A stretch of 64,000 bases of DNA from Phoronis australis (taxonomy: Eukaryota > Phoronida > Phoronidae): assembly GCA_002633005.1 (NCBI GenBank), contig NMRA01000722.1, positions 104,547 to 168,546 of the forward strand. Reading direction: 5' to 3'. The notes under the pieces are model-generated. The model had not been told where the DNA came from. It saw nothing but the letters and a program-made list of their open reading frames with translations, and made no database searches. Shown piece by piece: positions 12,477 through 24,200 of the stretch (positions are counted from its first letter, which is position 1; every line of letters starts with the position of its first letter). Made by a program: the position numbers and the translations under genes.

Positions 12477-12692
12477 CTGTGAATCATTGTACTTTGTCCA
12501 ATGTAACTATATATGCGAAAATGCACTTGCAGCCAAAATTAGGCAAAAGTAGCAATGTGCAAAACTGAAGAAGCTTGAATTATTTATTACAAAACGGTAG
12601 ATGTTGGAATGCTTTCAATTTAACATTGCGGTATTTGAATGAAGAGTTCAAACATTGGACAAAAGACACAAAAAATGATTTGAAAGCATACA

Positions 12693-12925
12693 AGTGATGA
12701 CCACATGTGCTACATGTGAAGTGATGACCACCTGTGCTTCATGTGAAGTGATGACCACCTGTGCTACATGTGAAGTGATGATCACCTGTGCTTCATGTGA
12801 AGTGATGACCACCTGTGCTACATGTGAAGTGATGACCACATGTGCTTCATGTGAAGTGATGACTACATGTGCTACATGTGAAGTGATGACTACATGTGCT
12901 ACATGTGAAGTGATGACCACAGATT
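12693..12925. repeat. 27-bp minisatellite, about nine copies, downstream of POC5
   Basis: Unit GTGATGACCACATGTGCTAC followed by ATGTGAA; alternate copies read TGCTTC instead of TGCTAC, so there is a two-unit higher-order pattern. The unit is a multiple of three and stays open on both strands, which produces spurious Cys/Thr-rich open frames. Each unit holds a near-palindrome ACATGTGCTACATGT. Confidence 0.95.
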
Positions 12926-13382
12926 AACAATAATATAACGACAAAAGACCGTTGTTATTTCACATTATAGTAGGCCTACATAAGAGTTTGGCCAACAATT
13001 TATAATGAAGATAGTAAGCACTGTACAGCAAAAGTGAATATTTACATCTAACTACAATTAATTTAGCATCGCCCTGCAGTAAAACTAGACACAGAATCCA
13101 AGAACATTGATGTGCACAAAAAGCCTTGAAATTTACATTCCACATCAACAGTTAATTTTCATTTTACCAAAAACGCACAAAGCTGGACATTTATAAGAGG
13201 GATGTTTTTTTAATTCTGACACAGTTACGCTGTGCAGTTGTTCTAGTTTGTGCACTGGGCCCTTCAAATAAGTCAGAGTTTACATTACTTGAGCAAAGTA
13301 TCTCAGTGCTATTAATATCTCACTCCAATTTGTGCCAAGGTGAGTTTTACGGTATGTCGCAACTGAATGTCACAAGCTCACT
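12926..13382 (-). other. Probable POC5 3' flank and 3' UTR
   Basis: Sequence directly downstream of the POC5 stop. No poly-A tract and no clear repeat of the kind that would mark the end of a processed retrocopy is visible. Nothing else recognised. Confidence 0.4.
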
Positions 13383-15053
13383 TCATTGAACAATTCTTAC
13401 TGTGGGCGTCGTACCCGTAAGTTTTCCTGATGTTTTTCGTCCAGGAAAAAGCTCAGGTTGCCTTTGGTACCGACTCGCTGTAGCATGACCAATAGTCTGC
13501 TTTGTAACTGGATGATGCCGCTCCACTAGAACAGAGCTCATAGGTGGATTAAGCCCCATGGGAACACTGACCCCTTTTGACAACTGACTAGATCTTGGGG
13601 CATCTGAGCTTGCCGTGACTTTAGCTGTCAATACCCGAGGTTTACCAGCTCCACTGACGCTCTTTGTTTTATAACTAGTAGCTGTGCTATCGGACAAAAT
13701 GGAAGTCTGTTTTGACCCAACACTGATGCTAGTGACAATTCGAGGTGCTGGTGGGTGAGCAGTGTCTACAGAATACACTGGCTCTACAGGAATCACTTGG
13801 TGACTATCTTCATGATCACCTGAACGTGGTGTTGGGGATAATCGGCCACCATGATCTTCACCCTCATGAAACATGTTCATGGCCTCAAGATTGAGCGCAC
13901 ATACACCTCTCATAAACGCCTTCTTCATAGTTTCTTCATAAGCTTCACGTTCACGATGAAGTCGATTCACTTCTTCTCTAGCAGCAGTCAACGCGTCTTC
14001 GAGTGAAGAAACTCGTGCCTCGTAGTCATTAGTTAGGGAAATGCATACTTCCTGGGCTTTTGCTTGACAGGCCTTTTCCACTCTGCTTTTCCACTTGGCC
14101 TCAATTATAGAATGCCAAGAGTCCCAAACCTTCTGAATTAACTGCTTTCGATAATGTTTCAAAGCCAACCGACTTGAAAACTCTTGTCGCTCATGATCGA
14201 TGTGCTTAGTCTTCCAATCACTGAAAGCTTTGGTCATATCTAACTTTTCTCTCTGTTGTTGTAATCCTCGGGTGAGGTTACTAATCACTTGATCTTTACG
14301 CTCTATGGACTGTTCATATGTATGTAAGAGCTCTTTCAGTCCCTCAATCTCATTCTGAAGACGATTCTCCTCTGCTGAATGACGACTCCTTTCCTTCTGC
14401 AGTTGAAGTTTACCTTGCTCAATGACCTTTATTTTAGCCTTGCTCAATTCAGCAAGCAAGTTCCTTTTCAGATCCCCAGACCACACATCAATGATATGCT
14501 CAACACGTGCAATGTCAGGGTCTACACTTGGCGAGTAAGCTGCTTCACTCACGTTGATACTTGATTGCTCGCTCTCTGGGCTTTGAACTAAGTCTGCGAG
14601 GAAGTTGTGTTGTTCAGGGTTCCTTGGACTGCCCATTGGGACAGGAAGGTGACTTTGATTATCTCCATTCTCCTCCTCTAATTGTCCTTGGCTTCGTTCC
14701 CCAGCATTTAAAAGACGTTTTCCTGCACGACTGTCCGTCCTCGACTGAGCTAGTTGATTTTCAACAGACTTTTCATCACTTGAATGTTCATCATCTTCTT
14801 CTTCTTCTTCCTCTAATGGCTGGTATCGCTGCTGTAGAGTTGACTGGTGTTTTGGCACGTGTTGCGGAAATGACCCCTTTGTGTCATTCAATGTCTTGCC
14901 AATAGAACTTGGGTCGTATTTGGGAACAACGACAGCGTACTTAAGTAATTCTTCGTATTCATTTTGAAGAGTAGATGACACTGAACTTCCAGGCGAGTCT
15001 GGCGGAATCAGTGGAATACTGGTGCCAGTTATATCGGCTGATGCCGCAGACAT
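13383..15053 (-). CDS. POC5: POC5 centriolar protein, intronless
   Basis: A 556-residue frame without introns, against about 575 in human. POC5 binds centrin inside the centriole and is needed for distal-half assembly. Visible: an N-terminal SSVSSTLQNEYEELLKYAVV (residues 24-43) matching the vertebrate start; an acidic run at 81-89; coiled-coil from about 185 to 375; centrin-binding type Trp segments at DMTKAFSDWKTKHID (272-286) and QKVWDSWHSIIEAKWK (307-322); the family hallmark KKAFMRGVCALNLEAM (377-392); and near the C-terminus NPPMSSVLVERHHPVTKQT. The start is the first in-frame ATG, 199 bp from the ALDH8A1 start on the other strand. Vertebrate POC5 genes have many introns, so a single uninterrupted exon is odd: either a functional retrogene that replaced the parent or wholesale intron loss. 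Confidence 0.95.
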   Translation of the reverse strand: MSAASADITGTSIPLIPPDSPGSSVSSTLQNEYEELLKYAVVVPKYDPSSIGKTLNDTKGSFPQHVPKHQSTLQQRYQPLEEEEEEDDEHSSDEKSVENQLAQSRTDSRAGKRLLNAGERSQGQLEEENGDNQSHLPVPMGSPRNPEQHNFLADLVQSPESEQSSINVSEAAYSPSVDPDIARVEHIIDVWSGDLKRNLLAELSKAKIKVIEQGKLQLQKERSRHSAEENRLQNEIEGLKELLHTYEQSIERKDQVISNLTRGLQQQREKLDMTKAFSDWKTKHIDHERQEFSSRLALKHYRKQLIQKVWDSWHSIIEAKWKSRVEKACQAKAQEVCISLTNDYEARVSSLEDALTAAREEVNRLHREREAYEETMKKAFMRGVCALNLEAMNMFHEGEDHGGRLSPTPRSGDHEDSHQVIPVEPVYSVDTAHPPAPRIVTSISVGSKQTSILSDSTATSYKTKSVSGAGKPRVLTAKVTASSDAPRSSQLSKGVSVPMGLNPPMSSVLVERHHPVTKQTIGHATASRYQRQPELFPGRKTSGKLTGTTPTVRIVQ

Positions 15054-15252
15054 TTTACAATTTCTGTCAGAATATACAAAATAATGTCAATAACTTACGG
15101 AATCTACCACCCTAAATGGGTTTGAATTTACAAACTTCCGGTTACTGAAAGCTGGCCAATAGCACACGTCCTTTCTTAAAAATATATCTTACAGTACCTA
15201 TTATTGGTTAAGGGTTGCCAACAGGAGTGCTGGCCTATTTCCGGACATCCCC
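15054..15252. promoter_or_regulatory. Divergent promoter region between POC5 and ALDH8A1
   Basis: The two start codons are 199 bp apart on opposite strands. The interval contains GCTGGCCAATAG near 15151-15162, which includes a CCAAT box core, and TATTGGTTAAGG near 15200, a CCAAT box on the other strand. Both orientations of CCAAT are typical of short bidirectional promoters. This is an inference from spacing and motif. Confidence 0.6.
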
Positions 15253-18200
15253 ATGCAAACCCCAAAGAAAACTAGAGTGATGGAGGTTGTTGTTGAGAAT
15301 TTTATAAATGGTTCTTTTGTGTCTTGCCCAAATGTCTTATATAGTGAAGATCCGTCAGTAGGAGAGCCATGGGCAACTATTCCTGACAGTGGTAAAACCG
15401 AAGTTGATGTGGCTGTGCGTGCTGCTAAAGAAGCTTTCTGCAGGTGCGTTACGCCGTTAGCCCTGGGGCCTGGGCTGGTGCAAAGCCAAAGGCGAAGTTG
15501 TATACTACTATTATACTAGTAAATATTTGTGTTTTGACGATAGTGTTCATACAACAACCTTGCTGCCTCTAGGAGACGATAATGGCGCTTCATACGCCGG
15601 AAGCTTTTCGGCGAATTATGCCTCACACTGGTCAAAACATCGAAGTCACATTGTTATAACTAAGTCTTAGTCTAAGTACCGTACCTTATGCATACAGTAT
15701 AGGCGCTTTATATGACCGAAGTTTTTCGATGCCTCACACTGATTAAACATCAAGGTCACATTGTTATAAGTACATTTTACATATATGTGGACACCTAAGG
15801 AGGTCATCGATGTCTTTAATTCCTTGCATCTCGAACAAATACTCCTGTAATTAAACCTTTTTTGGAGTCCTTAATTCAGTTGCCCCAATCGGCAGCTGGT
15901 CATTTTCAACACTACGCGCACCAGGAGGTATGACGACATATCTCCCGGTTTGCGCAATGTTAAAAATGGCCAGTTGCTGATTTGGGCAACTGAACAAAGG
16001 ATTGATAAAAAATGATTACAGAAGTATTTTTGAGGTGGAAGGAATTAAAAACATCGACTGCCTCCTAAGGTATCCCTGTATGCATAAGGTACGGTACTTA
16101 GACTAAGATTTAGTTAAGTTATAACAATGTGACTTCGATGTTTTGACCAGTGTGAGGCATAATNCTTTCATCTTAAGGTGTCCCATTTCAGACGGGACCC
16201 TCTCTCGGTGGAGCAGTTCGGGGAAATATCACTTTGTCCCTCTATACACGTAAATCCGACATTGCCAAGTGTTCACGAGGCAAGTTGAGATTCCAAATTC
16301 ATCAAAGAACCAAAAACATTTGTGCACAGCACAGCAGTGTCAAGACATTCGACCCAAATAACCAAAAAATGTGAAAAAATACAATACAATTGACCACCAT
16401 CAAAAGAGTGGAATTTTGAAGAATGTGAAACCACTATTGTGAATTACACAAAAGGACTGTTTCCAGTGGTTAGTTATAGAATAATGTTATTGTTTCCCAT
16501 AGTATCTCAAAAATAGTATCTCTTTTGAAGATAGTTACTATGAGTTGTTTTTAAGGAATTCCCACATGTAGAAAACACTGCTGTCTAAGCTACTATTTGT
16601 GAAGACCGTGTACATTTCGAAAGGGGGTACTTAAAGAACTTACAATCATAAACAAAGATTTCATCATTCTTTTTGTAAGTGGAGTTTACCTCGTAAACCA
16701 TTATAGGTACCTCTGAAATGAGCAAAAATACAACTTAATACGAATGCCCCATCTCCCATGTTCCCGGTTACCCGTGTTAAAAATATGCGAGCATGACTGT
16801 GGAAATTGCTTATAACATTCTGTTTTGATAAACAAATTTGTTGATTTCTGATTTACTTGTTTGTGTGTCTACGAAAATCGTTAGAGTCATGGATGATCTT
16901 TGACAATTAGAAGCCAATCTTGTAAAAATTGGTGATGTTTCATTGAATTTAGTTGCAGCCTGAAGTTGGAAAAACTCTATAATCCGATCCCCAAATAGTA
17001 AAGTACACTTAGACAATTTTTACCTATTTGAAGATATTGATGAAATTTGGAATCACAAACCGTTGATCGAAAAAAGTTTTAAAAGTCTTAAAGTAAATAA
17101 AATTAAACTCATTGCATTGGAAAGGTTGCCTTTGCACTTCCTTGGTGTTTTAGTTTCCACAGGTTTTGCGCAATGAATTTTTGTTCTTCAAAACTGAATT
17201 TTTTGCTTGCCCTGATTCCCGTGCATGTCATGACTGCCGCACTCAAGTTAAAAATAAGATATAGCCATGCAGTAGGCCCACACAGAATCTCAGTGATCCA
17301 TGGGAACTGAAATCCAGGCATTGAAGTGAGTTCTAGTTCTTTGGGGCACACTCTGTATCATTGTCCCCACAAACCAGAAACTGGACTGCCAGTCGCGTTT
17401 CAACAAGGAATTTTGAAACCTCCCCAAAAGCACTATATTCCAGGGCCCTCACCTTTTCAAAAACCTCTTTCAAAGAATGACCACATTAAAATAAAGTTTT
17501 CCCGAAACTGGATCACAATAAAGTGAATCTTGACCTTAGAGCCAGCACAGATGGATATGTACGAGATAAGCTGCCTGTCTCAAGTGAGTGAACCATAGCT
17601 GAGCTGACCAGCAACGGGAATTTCGTATTTTGACCCAGTTAGATCTCAGCTACCAGGGGCGAATCCAGGATTTTGAGTTAGAGGGGGGACAGGGCAGAGT
17701 ATTAACATGTACTGCCAAATGGAATCTGGGAGAAATTTAAGGGGGCATGGCCTCCTTGGCCCCCCCTTAAATCCGCCACTGGGTATAGTTACTTGAGGCA
17801 GCTCCTCGCTACCCATCAGTGCATTGGTCCTAGGCCCATAGCCATAGTTACTCTCCATTTTAGTTCACTGTTACTCAACTCTTGATGGCTGCATCCCAAG
17901 GATTGCCCTCCATCTGGGGCGGACATGGGAGATCCGGTACAAATATGATGCATCAGAAGCACGGGGTGCGGAGGTTGGGGGCAGAGGTGATGCGATACGG
18001 AGGAGGGTAGTTTGGCGAAGCCTCGATGGTTTGTGCCCCCCCCCCAATAATTTTTGTCTTCCTAGGGGCCTGATATTGCGAATTATTTTTTTGGATATGA
18101 CAGGTTGAGAAGCTACGGATTGCTCATATTTCTACTAGGTTGTCTCTTTTAGGTGGTCTGCAGTGCCCCCTGAGGAAAGATCCAAGATTATGAACAAGAT

Positions 18201-21200
18201 AGCTGATATTTTAGAATCTCGATTAGAAGAATTTGCTGTTGCTGAATCCCGAGATCAAGGCAAACCAATCTCCTTGGCTAAGGCTGTTGACATCCCGCGG
18301 GCTGTGTACAACTTCAGATTTTTTGCGTCTTATATAAAGCATGACTTGAATGAGTAAGTTTAATTTGTTATCTAATGATTTTATCTTGGAGAAAACGAGG
18401 TGTGAAAATTTGATACAAACTGAAAAGGAACACTGTCACTGTGCTTATAGATTGTTTTGAGACTTTACGATTATAAACTAGATATTCAATAGGCAATGAT
18501 TTGACAAAATGGTCGTCTTTTGATTTTCTGAGGAGAACGAGACTGTCAGAGAGTTGCAGGAGGGTTTTCTTATGATGAAGTCCCAAGTTAATACTCTTTA
18601 AATATACACTGATACTGTTGCATTGTTATTCACTCAAAAAAATGCAGCCTTTCTGATACTGTTGATGGATCAGGCACATACAAGGTGAAACATCCTCTTA
18701 TCTGCCATTTTCTGTCTGCCGTCGTGTGTCATACATATTTGGAAAGTTTTGAGGTCAGATGACATTTTCAGCTGTCTTCTGTATTTCTGATCATGTTAAT
18801 GGTGGCATTATTATGTTGATCTACGTATCATGTTAATGATGTCTCCGTTGTGTAGGTCTACATATCAAGAACAGTTCAGATGTCTTAACTACTCTCAGAA
18901 GATGCCGATGGGTGTGGCCGGCCTTATCGCTCCTTGGAATCTTCCAATGTACTTACTCACCTTCAAGATCGCTCCTGCTATTGCCTCTGGCTGCACTGTT
19001 GTGTGCAAGCCGAGTGAGATGACCTCAGTCACCGCTTGGATGCTGTGCAGTGTTTTAAACGAAGCAGGTATTGATAACACAGCCATATTACGTCCAGGGT
19101 TGGTTTCTTTCTCATGAATTGCATTAATTAATGTTTTCATCAAACAAGTGACAAACTACAGTATAGCTTTAATATCCGACAATTATTTCTTTAATGATGT
19201 CATTTTTGTCTTCACTGTACTTTAATTCGCAGCAGTATGTTGTGCCAGGCATGAGCATGTGTCTTGTCAGGAAGTGAAAAGAGCTGGTTCGTGAGAAAGG
19301 AAATTTGTCCATAAGAAAAGAATTCTCTTTGAGAAACTCGTTACTTTAAGTGTGCAGCTATTTTTTCACCAGTGCCTGGTGATTATTGTATGGCTGTCCT
19401 GTAGTCATCTGCTCCTTATGCCATCTGGTGTTCAAGACTGATTCAAAGCTTTTGCTATATCCTGCCCGGGAATTGAAATGGGGCAAACTGTTACATGCAG
19501 GATGGCCTTGCCAAATAATCACACACTTAGTCTTGTATTCTTTCAAAGGAGTGGTCATGCATCAAGCTCTAACAGATTGCAGACTGAATACTACTTGGTA
19601 AAATGCCAAGTTTGTTGATGGCTTTTGGAGTTTAACTATTATTTGAATTTGGTGAGATGAAATTTTGCCAAATATGTTACTCTGGCATGGTGTTTGTTTG
19701 TTTTCTTTTTTGTTTGCCAGATGTTTCGTGTATTTGGTAATCAATAGGATGGAAAGTATGGCGTCATCCTATTGAGAAAATCCAAGAAATTCTGCCATTT
19801 CGTTCCCATGTCTTGTCATTTATCCATGAGAATTTACATTTGGTCAAATGCTGTAACTGGAAAATGACCAGCTATTCTCTGGTTTAGAAAATATTGACCA
19901 ATACCTTACTTTTAATGTATTTTGTTGCTTTGAACATAGTTATGTGTTAGTGGAAATGAATTGGTCACCGCCATAGTGTTTGTTTCCAGCTTGGAGTTGT
20001 TGCTAAGGGTGTGACTTAATCATTTTCCATCCCTAGTCATGTCAACACATCACTCCTTTTAAAATGGCTCAAGGCCTCTGATTTTTGGTCGTAACTGGTC
20101 ACAAGATGGCACTGTAACTATTTAGTCAACTTTGCTTCATAATATGGGCAGGATGCCCGCTGCTAAGTCAGATTGGATTTCTGTGTTTAACCAGTAGTCC
20201 TTTTGGCTCAGTGGCTAGAGTTTCTGCAGGGTTAGGTCCTGGGTTCGAGTCCTGGTCGGGGGCAAAAATCTTTTCAGACTTATGTTCATTAGGTAACGTG
20301 ATGTGACCAACAGGTGGCATGCAGACCAGACTTAAAAATGTTTGTGATTTGCTTTGTAATATTGTAAATCCGTAGTCCTGACATCTTCCACTTGTTGCTA
20401 AGGCTTACCCGCTGGTGTAGTCAACATGGTGTTTGGATATGGGCACAAAGTTGGCCACGCCCTCACGTCTCACCCTGACGTCCCTCTGATCTCGTTCACT
20501 GGAAGTACATTGACTGCTCTAAAGATACAGGAGGCTGCAGCGCCATTTTACAAGAAACTGTCTTTAGAGGTATGATGTAAAGGTTATATTGACTAGAAGT
20601 TTTCTTAAGCTGATACAAAAGAATGTGTCCTTCAAATTACTCTCAGTACTGATCAGGTCTTTTGGAAGTTTACATTATAACATGAAAACAGCAATTTTCA
20701 AATACATTCACTACTCCTGCTTTAAAATGCTGTAAAATTAGTTAATAAAACTATTTTTGAATGTCTTGTTATGTTGGCTCTAGTGTGTGCAACTTTACTT
20801 TTTATTCATTTCAGCTTGGCGGAAAGAATGCTGCCATTATATTTGGCGATGTTAACATTTCTGAGTGTATCAATACCACAGTAAGGTGAGAAAGAACTAA
20901 GTGTTACTTACAAGATGAGTGTCTGGTTACCTTGCGAGACTCACTCACTCGTGACCATGTGCTATTAGTTTTGTTTTCAGCCTTTTGGCCTTTTAGTACT
21001 TTTTCAAGCATGTCGGGCTGTTAGAATACTACATCGGAGAACAACTTTTCCCCGATTTGAACAGTACAAGATAAAAGTAATCGACCAAATACTTTGAAAA
21101 GACTTCAACTGCAACTCTTGCAAAATTGTGTGAATCAGCCTTAGAAAAAATTTTATTTTTAGCCATTTAGAATTTTTGTCCAAAGGGAAGAATTTTAAAT

Positions 21201-24200
21201 ATATATCAGTCACCTTAATATTTTTTAGTATGATCACCACTCACTTGTGTTTTTAGCTTCATTTGTTCCCTACTTACAGTTCATTCTCATTGTAGGTCGT
21301 CATTTGCCAACCAGGGTGAGATCTGTCTCTGCACAAGTAGGATATTTGTGCAGACGACAATCTTTAATGAATTCGTTGACAAGTTTGTACAAGCGGTAAG
21401 GTAATGTATCGTGGTTGTCAGGTCAGTATGTGGTGCCAAAGCAATGCTAACAAGAAGTCGTGTTTTGTTGGAAAGTAGTAACATACTAAGATTATGTTCA
21501 TTGAATGATGTCAGGTTTTTTTGCTGATTGAGGAGTATGATGTCCTCCAGTTATGTACAATACTCTGTGTTGACCAGATTATGCAGTTGAGTCTAATTAA
21601 AATGCTAAACTGGTCTCATCTCATGATTTCTTGGCTGGGTTGAAATTGTCAGTTTTTTAAGTTGACTTTGTTCGACTCATTTCCATTTCATAATAACAAC
21701 TGATGTTTCCATGTCTAGGAAGCCCAGCGTAACTCGGACATTTTGACATCAGTTTGTTAGGGTGGCTGTACTGTGATGTAATAAGTTGTTCATTTTTTGA
21801 CTGTTAGGAAGTTGAAGGTGGGTGACCCTAAGGACAGTGTAAATATGGGCGCTCTGATCAGTAGTGAACATTGGAAGAAAGTGGTTGGATACATAGACGC
21901 AGCGAGGGAAGAGGAGGCAACCATATTGTGTGGTCATGGGGTGGATAGCCTGGACCTACCTGACAGGTGTAAGAAGGTGTGTATATCACTGTGTGGTGGG
22001 GTTAGTAGTCTGGATCTACCTGACAGGTGTAAGAATGTATATCATTGTGTGGTCATAGGGTTAATAGCCTGGATGTATCTGACAGGTGTAAGAGGGTGTG
22101 TATATCACTGTGTGGTGGGGTTAGTAGTCTGCACCTACCTGACAGGTGTAAGAAAGTGTGTATTTCTTTGTGTGGTCATAGGGTTAATAGTCTGGATGTA
22201 CCTGACAGGTGTAAGAGGGTGTGTATATCACTGTGTGGTCATGGGGTGGATAGGGTGGACATTCTACATGGATTGTTTATTAGTATTTTCAAAGGCCTAG
22301 AAGTCTACAAATTAATAAGACTAGTTTGAAATTGTGAACACGTTAGAGCTCTGCCCAGGACATTCTAAAATCTTGGAAAATTTTAGAGTTATGTCAGCCT
22401 TATTTCTGTTGCCTAAAGCAAAGTCAAGGCAATACAAAGCTCACTATTGAAGTGCAAAATGTGTCACAACATAATAATCACATTAGTTGTCATTCTGTGA
22501 TGTGCATGTATAATCTCACTGAGTACAGTATGCAGTGCCGTCAGGAAACCGTTGTTTTGATTTGTGCTTCTTTCTGAAGATTTGCTGCCACTAATTTGAT
22601 TTTTATGCGCCCACATACTTATATGTGGACGCATTGTGCCGTCATCCCCGTCCGTCTAGCGTTTGTCCGGCGTCCGCTGCTCTATCTCCAAAACCCTTTG
22701 ACCTATGTTCATGAAATTTTGCTCATGTGTTCCTTTCATGGACGGGACAACATGAGCGAACTTCCGAATGGATCCAACCACTGGTGTGCCCCCTAGTGGC
22801 AATTTTAGTTTTTTACGTTTACCTCTAAAGTCTTCAAAGGTCCACAACGTATTTTCATAAAATTTGGCATATAGGCATACATTAGAGATGACGCTATCCT
22901 TCTATTTTCGTATGGAATCAATATAGTTTGCGCCACCTAGTAGCCATTTTTACTGCCCCTCTATCAACCAAACCGGTATAAGGATGATTGTCAAAATTGG
23001 CATGTATGTTCTTACTATGAAGAGGACGGCTCGTGATGATTTTCCGACGACTTTGCACCTCCTAGTATTTTGCGCCCATGGCTGTATCTCCTAAAACCGC
23101 TTGCAGGATCCTCACTAAATTGAGCAAGTGTATTTATATGATGTTGACAACGGACGACAACCACTTTCGCATGGATCTGACTACCGGTGTGCCCCCTAGT
23201 GGCAATTTTAGTTTTTACGTTTACGTCTGTATCTTCAAAGGTCCTCAACAGATTTTCATAAAATTTGGCATATAAGAATGTATTGATGAGATGACACTAT
23301 CCTCCCGTTTTCGGATGGAATTGGGGTATTTTTTCCATCTAGTGGCCATTTTTTGCTGTTTTCGAGTGTTTTTTGGCATCCACCCCCCTGTCAATCAAAC
23401 CATTCTAAGGATTATTTTTATGCGTTCACATATTTATATGTGGTCGCATATTGCTATCATCTGTGTCTGGGCGTCGGGTGTACGGGCATCCGGCGTCAGC
23501 AGCTGTATCTCCTACACCCCTCACAGGATCTTGATGAGATTTGGCAGATGTGTTCCTATGAACCTGACGACGGACGAAGACGAATTTCGGATTTCTCCAA
23601 CTACCGGTGTGCTTCCTTGTGGCAAGTTTAGTTTTTTTACGCTTGCCTCTGTATCTTCGAAGGTCGTTATCGGATTTTCATAAAATTTGACAGTTAGGCA
23701 TCTATTAGGGAGATGATGCCATTCTTTCGTTTTCGGTCAGATTCGAGGTACTTTGCACCACCTACTGGTCGTTTTTACTGTTTTTGAGTCTGTTTTTTGG
23801 CTTCTGCACTTCTATCAACCAAACCGCTTTAGGGATGATTTTGAAATTTGGCATATATGTTCTTACTGTGAAGACGGCGGCTGACGATGATTTTCCGACG
23901 ACTTCGGCTACTATGGCGCGCCTCCTAGTGGCAATTTTGTTTGTTTTTGCGCCCATGGCTGTATCTCCTAAACGCTCTACAGGATGTTTATTGAATTTTG
24001 CTGGTGTATTTACATGAAATTGACAACAAAGGACGACGACTTTCTTACGGATCAGGCTACTGGTGTACCCCCTAGTGGCAATTTTAGTTTTTTACGTTTA
24101 CCCCTGTATCTTAAAAGGTCGTCAATGGATTTTCATAAAATTTGGCACATAGGCATCTGTTAGTGAGTTGATGCTATCTTCCGGTTTCGATTAAAGTCGA

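Noticed and set aside
12693-12925. Regular repeats at 12693, 37685, 40029 and 57700 look superficially like CRISPR arrays
   Set aside because: No unique spacers between units, continuous head-to-tail repetition, and an animal gene context; these are minisatellites.
14379-14905. Open frames opposite POC5 on the plus strand
   Set aside because: Shadow frames of the well-supported POC5 coding sequence.
20200-20275. Functional tRNA gene on the plus strand
   Set aside because: A and B boxes are good but the acceptor stem does not pair and there is no clear anticodon arm, so a tRNA-derived SINE is more likely. The same holds for 27425-27497 and 63350-63595.
22045-22329. A cysteine-rich repeat protein downstream of ALDH8A1 exon 7
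   Set aside because: It is the splice-donor array read in another frame; only the first copy belongs to the enzyme, as the human loop length shows.
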